Assembly: GCA_964374095.1 (NCBI GenBank)
Contig: CAYJXJ010000049.1
Coordinates: 1 to 27,592, forward strand
Length of the DNA stretch: 27,592 bases
Direction: 5' to 3'
Source: CAYJXJ01 sp964374095
GTDB lineage: Bacteria > Elusimicrobiota > Elusimicrobia > UBA1565 > UBA9628
Positions 8,331 through 14,665 of this stretch are shown piece by piece. The notes beneath the pieces were generated by a model. It was not told where the DNA came from. It worked only from the letters and a program-made list of their open reading frames with translations, and did no database searches. The translations under genes and the position numbers were made by a program. Each line of letters begins with the position of its first letter. The stretch's first letter is position 1.

Positions 8331-8549
8331 TTACAACGAATTGAATTCGTCCACTCCTAGATTCGCCTGGCGGAGCAACTTCTTGAGAAGGCCGGTCCCC
8401 AACTCGGGATGCTGAGGGATCGAAAGCGTATAGAGGTAGCCCGACCTGACCATCATCACGTGGGAGCCTGCCTGGCGGGCGACTTCCCAACCCGCCCGCC
8501 TGAATTTCTTGACCGCTTCGGCCCCGGAACAGAGCCGAAGGCGACTCAG
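8331..8549 (-). CDS. hicA: HicA-type mRNA interferase toxin with CTG start
   Basis: A 72-residue frame read from a CTG whose last two bases overlap the hicB stop (CTGA). The product reads SRLRLCSGAEAVKKFRRAGW, then EVARQAGSHVMMVRSG, TLSIPQHPELGTGLLKKLLR and QANLGVDEF. This is the full HicA double-stranded-RNA-binding fold, with the catalytic His at position 30 (GSH). Length is typical for HicA. No ATG, GTG or TTG lies at a suitable position in this frame, so either CTG is used with coupling to hicB, or an ATGA overlap has mutated to CTGA and the toxin is weak or silent. HicA cleaves mRNA in the cytoplasm and is neutralised by HicB. Confidence 0.72.
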   Translation of the reverse strand: MSRLRLCSGAEAVKKFRRAGWEVARQAGSHVMMVRSGYLYTLSIPQHPELGTGLLKKLLRQANLGVDEFNSL

Positions 8550-8749
8550 ACGGCGACCTCGTGGGTTGTGTGGGCATGGCCCAGCAGGGCCCTTTTGTTC
8601 ATGACAGCCACCCAGCCGGCGATGGCCTCCCGGATATTGGCGCGGGCTTCTTGCATTGTTTTTCCCTGGCTCACGCAGCCGGGGAGAGCCGGCACCTCGG
8701 CCACATAATAGCCCGTTTCATCCTTCTCGATGACGACCCTGAGTTTCAT
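8546..8749 (-). CDS. hicB: HicB-type antitoxin
   Basis: 67 residues. The sequence VVIEKDETGYYVAEVPALPG with CVSQGKTMQEARANIREAI is the HicB partial RNase-H-like fold (GYYVA.VP.LPG.C..G.T..EA...I.EAI). It lacks the C-terminal DNA-binding domain that longer HicB proteins have, so autoregulation may be weak or work through dimer tails. AAGG lies 4 nt before the ATG. The order is antitoxin first, with hicA overlapping its stop codon by the CTGA arrangement. Confidence 0.85.
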   Translation of the reverse strand: MKLRVVIEKDETGYYVAEVPALPGCVSQGKTMQEARANIREAIAGWVAVMNKRALLGHAHTTHEVAV

Positions 8750-8819
8750 GGTACCTTCAGTTTAACAGAAGAAATGATAATTCGCAATGCGAGCGCCTCT
8801 GCCGCTCATCGTCTCGTCC

Positions 8820-9168
8820 ACGGGATGACCTCACCCCTGCGTGCGCCGAACGATTGGCTGAGCGGCGGCGGCTATTGGCCTTCCTCACTGGCCGCCAACC
8901 AGGGAGTCGGCAAATCCACCATCAACAATATCTGGCAGAGTCACAACATCAAACCGCATCGGGTGAAGACGTTCAAGCTCTCGCGGGACGCCAAGTTTCT
9001 GGAAAAATTGACGGACGTGGTGGGCTTGTATCTGAATCCCCCGGATCAGGCACCGGAGAGAAGAGCTTGCACTTGGTGATGGACAGCTATGGCACCCACA
9101 AGCACCCGCGAGTTCGGTCATGGTTAAAACGCCACCCACGGTTTATTTTTCATTTTGTGCCGACCAGC
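8820..9168 (+). pseudogene. IS630-family transposase remnant, internally deleted
   Basis: One frame encodes YWPSSLAANQGVGKSTINNI, WQSHNIKPHRVKTFKLSRDA and KFLEKLTDVVGLYLNPPD, the helix-turn-helix and linker of IS630-type transposases. At about 9055-9065 the reading shifts to another frame encoding LHLVMDSYGTHKHPRVRSW and HPRFIFHFVPTS, the strand with the second catalytic Asp. About 90 residues that normally lie between, with the first catalytic Asp, are missing, and everything after PTS, including the catalytic Glu, is gone. Upstream homology fades into noise before about 8860. It cannot be active. Terminal inverted repeats were not found. It ends a few bases before the stop of the M48 gene. 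Confidence 0.78.
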
Positions 9169-9172
9169 CTCC

Positions 9173-10771
9173 TCACCCCGCCCGGCCTCGCCGCCCGCCT
9201 TTCTTCCCCGAACTCCGTCCACCCCCCGCCTCAACCAGCCGCGCCGTAGCCTCCATCCCGCCGGCCAGGGCCCGGAGCAGCCCGCCCGCGCCCCGAGCCG
9301 CGGCCTGCGCGGCGGCCAAGCCGAGTTCCTCAAGCCGCTCCGATAGGCGCCGTATGCGCTGGGCCTCGGGCTGATCGAGGCTCGCCGCGGCGGCCCCGCA
9401 GGCCGCGCAACTCGCCGCCGACAGCGCCAGAAGCCGCCCGCACGCCGCGCACTGGTCCGTGCCGCACATCTGCCGGAAGAACCGCTTGCGAAACCCCACG
9501 TCAAAGACCACGCTCTCGGCCTGATCGGAGCTCAGCCCGCAGGCCGCCGAGACTTCCATCAGGAACTCGATCTCCCCGCGGCTCACGCCCGCGGTGCCAA
9601 GCAGCAAGAGGGAGAAGGCCTGGGGAAGGGCCTGCAGGCGGTCTCCGGTGAAGTAGCGCGCCTCGCGCAGGGAGCGCTCCGGCGGGTAGGGCTTGTCGAG
9701 ATGCTCGCGCAGGCGCTTGGCCTCCGCGGCCGCGAGCTTTCGGGACCGCAGGAGGGCGGCGAGCGCTTGGCGCCGCGGCGAATTGAGGCCTCCGGCGGTC
9801 CAAGCCCCGGCCAGCGCCATCACGGCCTTGAGCCTGGCCTCGTCGCCGTTTTCCTTCATCTTATCCAGGACAGGAGCCTCGTTGCCGAGAATGCTCCCCA
9901 CCGCGGCGTCGACCTCCTCAGGCGGCAGGAAGGGCGCCGAGAGCTCGCCACGAATACGTCTCAGGTAGAAGTGGCTCTCGGCGAAAACTTCGAGGCAGCG
10001 CAGGCGTTTGGGGAGGTTCGGGTGCGTCAGGAAGAGCTCCCCGAAGCGCCCGTAGCTCTTGGAAGCCTCCTCGCCCTGCCTCTGAAGTTCCGCGAGGTCC
10101 ATCCGGTCGGCGAGATCCCGGGAGCAGCAGCCCAGGAGCATCAGGGCCCGACGGCCGGCGTCCAAATCCTGGCAGGCGATGAGCCCCGCCCGGTCGCAGG
10201 TGATCTCCGAGCGGCGAAACCAGGCCTTGAGCGACATCTCCAGCGGCAGGACCAGAAGATGTAGGGGCAGGAGGCGCGAGCCGTAGAAGAGCCCCATGTT
10301 GGCGAGCACCGTCGCCACCGTCGCGTAGAGGGCATGCTGGGACTTGATGTGGCCGAACTCATGGCCGAGTATGAAGGCGAGCTCCCGGGGCGAGGCCGCT
10401 TCGAGGAGCGGGCGGGTGACCGCCACGAAGGAGCTCGCTTCGTCGGCCCCCATGGTGAAGGCGTTGATCGCGGGCTGCTCCACCACAAAGACCGGCGGCG
10501 CGGCCACGCCTATGATTTGGGCGCACTTGAGGCGCAGGGCATCGACCTCGGGGAACTGCTTCTGCGAGACCCGCGCGGCCGTTCCCAAGAATCCCGTCTT
10601 GCTGAATTCCAGCCAGAACTCGACCCATTTGCCCATGAGCCGGCCCGCCCCCGGCAGGGCCTTGAGCGCCGCGAGCGCGTCCCGGTCGCCCGCGAACTCA
10701 TAATCCCGGGAGCGCAAGTCCTCGGGGATATTCAGCCGGTCCAGCCAGCCCAGATCATCGGTCTTTTTCAT
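9173..10771 (-). CDS. M48-family zinc metallopeptidase with C-terminal zinc-ribbon-like segment
   Basis: 532 residues from the ATG at 10771, chosen because AGAGGA precedes it; the longer frame from 10816 has no such site. Residues 80-260 carry the M48 core: HEFGH (His137, Glu138, His141) and a third ligand Glu189 in SEITCDRAG. Hydrophobic residues around 150-180 suggest membrane association. Residues 290-430 contain helical segments with DG/EI-spaced patterns resembling TerB-like domains (weak). C441-x2-C444 and C455-x2-C458 form a probable zinc ribbon. The tail is Gly/Arg/Lys-rich and ends 4-5 nt from the transposase remnant, so the natural C-terminus may have been altered. M48 enzymes commonly act in membrane protein quality control; the substrate here is unknown. 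Confidence 0.85.
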   Translation of the reverse strand: MKKTDDLGWLDRLNIPEDLRSRDYEFAGDRDALAALKALPGAGRLMGKWVEFWLEFSKTGFLGTAARVSQKQFPEVDALRLKCAQIIGVAAPPVFVVEQPAINAFTMGADEASSFVAVTRPLLEAASPRELAFILGHEFGHIKSQHALYATVATVLANMGLFYGSRLLPLHLLVLPLEMSLKAWFRRSEITCDRAGLIACQDLDAGRRALMLLGCCSRDLADRMDLAELQRQGEEASKSYGRFGELFLTHPNLPKRLRCLEVFAESHFYLRRIRGELSAPFLPPEEVDAAVGSILGNEAPVLDKMKENGDEARLKAVMALAGAWTAGGLNSPRRQALAALLRSRKLAAAEAKRLREHLDKPYPPERSLREARYFTGDRLQALPQAFSLLLLGTAGVSRGEIEFLMEVSAACGLSSDQAESVVFDVGFRKRFFRQMCGTDQCAACGRLLALSAASCAACGAAAASLDQPEAQRIRRLSERLEELGLAAAQAAARGAGGLLRALAGGMEATARLVEAGGGRSSGKKGGRRGRAG

Positions 10772-10865
10772 GGGTTCCTCTCGCCAAATGGTAGCAGGGA
10801 CTCCCCCCCGCGTCAACCCGCAGCAACTGCGGCACTCGGAGAGCGCCGGGGAGGGCGGAGACGGG

Positions 10866-10893
10866 CCGGGGCCCCCGGCAACGGGGGCCCCGG
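10866..10893. terminator. Strong GC hairpin downstream of the small heat-shock gene
   Basis: A perfect 12-bp stem (CCGGGGCCCCCG, 10866-10877, against 10882-10893) closes a GCAA loop. It lies 22 nt past the stop of the Hsp20 gene on the minus strand. There is no U-tract on either strand, so it may act as an mRNA-stabilising 3' structure or a terminator lacking a U-tract. Confidence 0.5.
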
Positions 10894-10915
10894 GTTACGC
10901 GCTATTCCTCAGCAA

Positions 10916-11485
10916 TCAGCCTTGGACTGTCACCCCGTAGGTCAACTGCCGGACTTCCGGTTTTTTGGCCAGGCAGACCTCGAGTATTCCGTCCCGGTAT
11001 ATCGAGGTGATCCCCGCGGGCTTCACCTCCGGCGGCAGCGCGAAGCAGCGGTAGAACTTCCGGAAGAAGAACTCGCGGCGGCAGTGCGCCCCCTCCATCT
11101 GCTCGGTCCGCGCAAGCTTCCGATCCCCCGAGATGACCAGCACCGAACCGTTCTTGATCTCGACCTGGATGTCTCCCTTCGAGACCCCGGGGAGGTACGC
11201 CTCCAGGATGATCTCATCGTCCGTCTCCCGGACGTTGACGGGCGGGATCCACGGCGCCTCCCATTCCGGCGCCAGCCACGGGAGCGGCAGGCGCAGGTGC
11301 GGGTTGTGCAGCCACGCCTGCCCCATCATATACTCCCCCGCGCGCGTCTGGAGGGTGTCGCGTAGGAACAGCGATTCGTACGTCGGCCTTGGCTCCTGGT
11401 TGAGGAACGGCATCTCCACCGCGTCGCGGTGATTTCCGTCGGTCTTCATAAAGGGCCTTGGATGCTTCCTGGTTGCTGCGGTCAT
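10916..11485 (-). CDS. Small heat-shock protein (Hsp20/alpha-crystallin family)
   Basis: 189 residues from the ATG at 11485, preceded by AAGGAGAT at good spacing; the frame from 11548 is longer but lacks a site. Residues 1-80 are the variable N-terminal arm. The alpha-crystallin domain spans about 81-178: PPVNVRETDDEIILEAYLPG, VSKGDIQVEIKNGSVLVISG and the conserved late motif YRDGILEVCLAKK. The usual C-terminal I-x-I motif that joins oligomers is not evident; the tail reads RQLTYGVTVQG. These are ATP-independent holdases of the cytoplasm. It is transcribed divergently from the beta-propeller gene, with an inverted repeat between them. Confidence 0.93.
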   Translation of the reverse strand: MTAATRKHPRPFMKTDGNHRDAVEMPFLNQEPRPTYESLFLRDTLQTRAGEYMMGQAWLHNPHLRLPLPWLAPEWEAPWIPPVNVRETDDEIILEAYLPGVSKGDIQVEIKNGSVLVISGDRKLARTEQMEGAHCRREFFFRKFYRCFALPPEVKPAGITSIYRDGILEVCLAKKPEVRQLTYGVTVQG

Positions 11486-11559
11486 TGGGATCTCCTTGGT
11501 TTCGGCGTTGGAACGACCCAGCCATGGTGGCTTTTGGGCCGCGCCCATGTCAAGAGGTT

Positions 11560-11603
11560 CTTAGGACCTTAGGCCCAGCGGGAGGGGGGACTTAAGTCCT
11601 AAG
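11560..11603. promoter_or_regulatory. Inverted repeat, possible operator between hsp20 and the beta-propeller gene
   Basis: CTTAGGAC (11560-11567) and GTCCTAAG (11596-11603) are exact reverse complements 28 nt apart. Within the span, TTAGGACCTTAGG repeats the TTAGG element and GACTTAAGTC (11589-11598) is itself a palindrome, so the TTAGG/CCTAA word recurs in both orientations. This arrangement in a divergent promoter region resembles a paired regulator site; the regulator is unknown. Confidence 0.45.
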
Positions 11604-11700
11604 CGCCCGCATCGGCCCAGCGGCGCGGCCGGACGGCACTAGACCTCCCCGGCAGCCCTCGAAGATGATACCATGCGTGGCACAATCCCCGGAGGCACCC

Positions 11701-12747
11701 ATGAGCGTCACCATCCTGGTCGGCACCCAGAAAGGCGCGTTTCTCCTGCGCTCGGACCGCACGCGCCGAAGCTGGAGCGTGGCGGGCCCCTTGTTCAAGG
11801 GCTGGAAGGTCACGGCCGCGGCACGGCATGACCACGGATTTCTCGTCGCCACCGCCAGCGACGTCTACGGGCCGGCCCTGCACGCGAGCCCCGACCTCAA
11901 ATCCTGGCGGCAGATCGAGCGCGGGCCCAGCTACCCCAAGGCCGCCAAACGCAAACTCGACCAGGTCTGGCGCCTCATTCCGGTCAACGGCGCGATCTAC
12001 GCCGGGGTCTCCGAGGCGGGTCTATTTGTCAGCGAGGATCGCGGCCGCCTCTGGCGGCCGCTGCGGGGCTTGAATGAGCACCCGACCCGGGGCGGGTGGC
12101 ACCCGGGATTTGGGGGGCTTTGCGCCCATTCCCTGCTGGCTGATCGCAAGCGCCTGTGGTGCGGCATCTCGGCCGTGGGGGTGTTTCGCTCCGACGACGC
12201 GGGAAAAACTTGGAAGGGAAAAAACGCGGGCGTGCCGGTCATCATCCCGGACCAGAAGTTCAAGGACATCGGCTTTTGCGTGCACGCCCTGGTCCAGGAC
12301 CCCAAGGAGCCCGCTGTGATCTACCGTCAGGACCACAAGGGAATGTTCCGGACCCGGGACGGGGGCGAGAACTGGCGGCGCATCGAGAAGGGCCTTCCCT
12401 CGGGCTTCGGCTTTCCCCTGGTCCTGCACCGGCCCACGGGAACGCTCTTTTGCTTCCCGCAGGAGAGCGACGAGTTCCGCATGTCGCCCGCGGGACGCAT
12501 GCGGGTCTACCGGAGCCGCGACCGCGGCGACTCCTGGCAAGCCCTGTCCTCGGGCCTGCCGCAGGAGCATGCCCACGTGGGCGTGCTGCGCGGCGCCATG
12601 GCCGCGGACTCCCTCGATCCGGGCGGGGTCTACCTGGGCACGACCAACGGCACCCTGCATGCCAGCGCCGACCTCGGGGAGGTTTGGAGGACGCTGCCCG
12701 GGCTGTTCCCCCGCGTCCTCTGCGTCGAGGTCCTGGAACGGGGATGA
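11701..12747 (+). CDS. BNR/sortilin-type beta-propeller protein
   Basis: 348 residues from the ATG at 11701, with GGAGG at 11690-11694; an earlier in-frame ATG at 11665 lacks a site. Several repeats carry the S-x-D-x-G-x-x-W Asp-box of BNR repeats: FVSEDRGRLWRPL, FRSDDAGKTWKG, FRTRDGGENWRRI and YRSRDRGDSWQAL, plus a degenerate last blade (HASADLGEVWRTL). No signal peptide is present, so it should be cytoplasmic, unlike true sialidases, and the residues of sialidase catalysis are not apparent. Databases often label this type exo-alpha-sialidase or WD40/YVTN/BNR-like without experimental proof. Its stop overlaps the start of the MoaD-like gene (ATGA), a pairing I recall from other bacteria. Confidence 0.85.
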   Translation: MSVTILVGTQKGAFLLRSDRTRRSWSVAGPLFKGWKVTAAARHDHGFLVATASDVYGPALHASPDLKSWRQIERGPSYPKAAKRKLDQVWRLIPVNGAIYAGVSEAGLFVSEDRGRLWRPLRGLNEHPTRGGWHPGFGGLCAHSLLADRKRLWCGISAVGVFRSDDAGKTWKGKNAGVPVIIPDQKFKDIGFCVHALVQDPKEPAVIYRQDHKGMFRTRDGGENWRRIEKGLPSGFGFPLVLHRPTGTLFCFPQESDEFRMSPAGRMRVYRSRDRGDSWQALSSGLPQEHAHVGVLRGAMAADSLDPGGVYLGTTNGTLHASADLGEVWRTLPGLFPRVLCVEVLERG

Positions 12748-13019
12748 GGGTCCCGGTCCACCTGCCCACCCTCCTGCGGCGGGCGGCGGGCGGCTCCGGC
12801 AAGGTCTGGGCGCGGGGCAAAACCCTGCGCCAAGCCTTGGACGATCTCACCCGCCGCCATCCCGCGCTCCAGGTCCACCTTTACGACGAGACCGGCGGCT
12901 TTAGACGCCATGTGCTCTGCTACCTTAATGAAACCGACTCCCGCTGGCTCAAGAGTCTCGACGTGCCCTTGCAGGCCGCCGACGCCATCACGATCATCCA
13001 GGCCGTTTCCGGAGGTTGA
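12744..13019 (+). CDS. MoaD/ThiS-family beta-grasp (ubiquitin-like) protein
   Basis: 91 residues. It has the beta-grasp layout of sulfur-carrier proteins: an N-terminal strand (RVPVHLPTLLRR), a helix after GKTLRQALDDLTRRHPAL, a YDETGGFRRHVLCYLNETD hairpin, and a terminal ADAITIIQAVSGG. The free Gly-Gly C-terminus is the hallmark needed for adenylation and thiocarboxylation by an E1-like MoeB/ThiF enzyme. No such enzyme, MoaE or ThiG is encoded in the window. It is cotranslated with the beta-propeller gene (ATGA) and overlaps the next gene (TTGA). Its role is likely sulfur transfer or protein conjugation within a pathway that involves the propeller protein (inference). Confidence 0.85.
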   Translation: MRVPVHLPTLLRRAAGGSGKVWARGKTLRQALDDLTRRHPALQVHLYDETGGFRRHVLCYLNETDSRWLKSLDVPLQAADAITIIQAVSGG

Positions 13020-14665
13020 GCGCTATCCGACCGAAACTCGCCTGCGCCCTGCTCCTGGCCGCCTTCGCCCTGCAGTCGGCCGTCTTGATCCGGCGCGTGG
13101 GCGTGGCTTACGACGAGCCGGCCTACCTGGGGGCCGCGTACTGGTATCCGAACTTCGGCCTGGGCTTCATCATCCGCGAGCACCCCCCCTTCTTTGATTA
13201 TGTCCGCAGCCTGGCCCTGGCAATCCTTGAGCCCTCGGCCCCCCGCGCCCCGGCCGCCGACGACATCGTGGTGGGCCCCTTCGAGTACGGCCAGCGCCTG
13301 CTGTTTTTCAACCGGGTCCCCTGGAAGGACCTCCTGACCGCGGGCCGGCTGGCGACTTTGGCTTCGGGCCTGCTGCTGGGAGTCGTGCTGTGGGCCTGGT
13401 CGTGGCGGGCCGCGGGACCCGCGGCCGCGGCGTGGACCCTGCTGTATTTCGCCTTCGACCCCAACCTGCTCGCCCACGCCTCCTTGGCGACCAACGACGC
13501 GCCGGTGACCGCCTTCATGGCGCTGGCCTTGTGTCTTTGGGCCGAGTGGATGAGGTCGGGAAGGACGGGTTGGGCCGCGGGCGCTGGGCTTGCGGCCGGG
13601 ATCGCCGCGGCCACCAAGCTCACGGGCATGGTCCTGGGTCCCATCCTGGCCGCGGCCGAGCTCTGGCCGCGGCCGCTTGACTGGCGCCGATCGCTCCTGA
13701 GGCTCGGGGTGGCGGCGCTGGCCGGAAGCTTGGCGGTCCTCCTGGTCTATTCTCCCGGCGAGCTGCACCGGTTCTTTGATAGTTTGGCCTACAGGTCCAA
13801 GCTCTTGGCCGACCCCGCCCCCACCTTTCTGCTTGGCTGCGCCTATCCGGAGGGGCAGGCCCTATTCTATCCCATGATCCTTCTGCTCAAGACGACCCCG
13901 CCGTCGCTCGCCCTGGCCCTGGCCGGACTCTTTTGGCGCGAGGCGTGGCCCCGGACCGCGGACCGGCGGCTGTGCCTGTGGGCGTGTGCCGCGCTCATGG
14001 CCTCGGCGCTCCTGTCGCGCCGCCAGCACGGCGTGCGCTATCTTCTGCCGCTTTATCCCGTGATGTTTCTGGCCGCCGGCGCCGCGGCGGCGCGGTTTTG
14101 GGCCCAATCCAGGAAATGGCGTTGGCTGGCGCTGATCGCGGGCGGCTGGCACGCGACCGCGTCCTTGCACGGCTTCCCGCATCATCTGGCCTTCGCCTCC
14201 GTTCCGCTCGCGCCCCACGCGCTCATGGGCGAATCCAACGTCGATTGGGGCCAAGGCCTGCCGGAATTGGTCGATTTTCTCCGAGAGCGTCCCGGCGGGG
14301 TGATCCTCTCCTATTTCGGCATGGACTGCCCGCAAGCCCGCGGGCTCAAGGTCCAGGAGGCCTTCTGCACGCCCGGGGCCTGCAGCGGGTCTTCGGCGCC
14401 CCTGCCCGCGGACATCGGAGCCGAATGGCTGGTGGTGGGCGCGACCAAGTGGCAGGGATTTTACGAGAAAGGGCCCCCGGCCTGGGGCTGGCTGCACGCG
14501 CGCGCGCCGGACTACATCCTGGGCAGGAGCCTGCTGGTCTATGACGTAAGCCGCGACCCTCCGGCGCACCGCGAGCTCGCCTCCATGTATGACCGCGCCA
14601 ATCTCCCGGCGTTCGCCAAGCGCGAGCGCGCCCGCGCCGCCTTCTTGGAGGGAAAACCCCGATGA
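13016..14665 (+). CDS. GT39-like polytopic glycosyltransferase
   Basis: 549 residues from a TTG start that overlaps the MoaD-like stop (TTGA). GGAGG directly abuts the TTG, which is too close to be an ideal site, so the start is uncertain, but no better codon lies nearby. About ten hydrophobic segments follow the ArnT/PMT layout. The first extracytoplasmic loop has VAYDEPAYLG with Asp33-Glu34, the acidic catalytic motif of GT-C enzymes, then REHPPFFDYV. A LLLKTTPPSL segment and a soluble C-terminal part with NVDWGQGLPEL are also typical of this group. Such enzymes move a sugar from a polyprenyl-phosphate carrier to a protein or lipid on the outer face of the inner membrane. Acceptor unknown. 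Confidence 0.82.
   Translation: MSAIRPKLACALLLAAFALQSAVLIRRVGVAYDEPAYLGAAYWYPNFGLGFIIREHPPFFDYVRSLALAILEPSAPRAPAADDIVVGPFEYGQRLLFFNRVPWKDLLTAGRLATLASGLLLGVVLWAWSWRAAGPAAAAWTLLYFAFDPNLLAHASLATNDAPVTAFMALALCLWAEWMRSGRTGWAAGAGLAAGIAAATKLTGMVLGPILAAAELWPRPLDWRRSLLRLGVAALAGSLAVLLVYSPGELHRFFDSLAYRSKLLADPAPTFLLGCAYPEGQALFYPMILLLKTTPPSLALALAGLFWREAWPRTADRRLCLWACAALMASALLSRRQHGVRYLLPLYPVMFLAAGAAAARFWAQSRKWRWLALIAGGWHATASLHGFPHHLAFASVPLAPHALMGESNVDWGQGLPELVDFLRERPGGVILSYFGMDCPQARGLKVQEAFCTPGACSGSSAPLPADIGAEWLVVGATKWQGFYEKGPPAWGWLHARAPDYILGRSLLVYDVSRDPPAHRELASMYDRANLPAFAKRERARAAFLEGKPR

Noticed and set aside
8278..8577. 99-residue minus-strand ATG frame over the hicA region
   Set aside because: Its sequence is Ser/Arg/Pro-rich noise. 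The overlapping frame starting at CTG encodes a recognisable HicA.
11701..12747. Calling the beta-propeller gene a true sialidase
   Set aside because: Asp-box repeats alone do not define sialidases. There is no signal peptide and the arginine triad cannot be identified.
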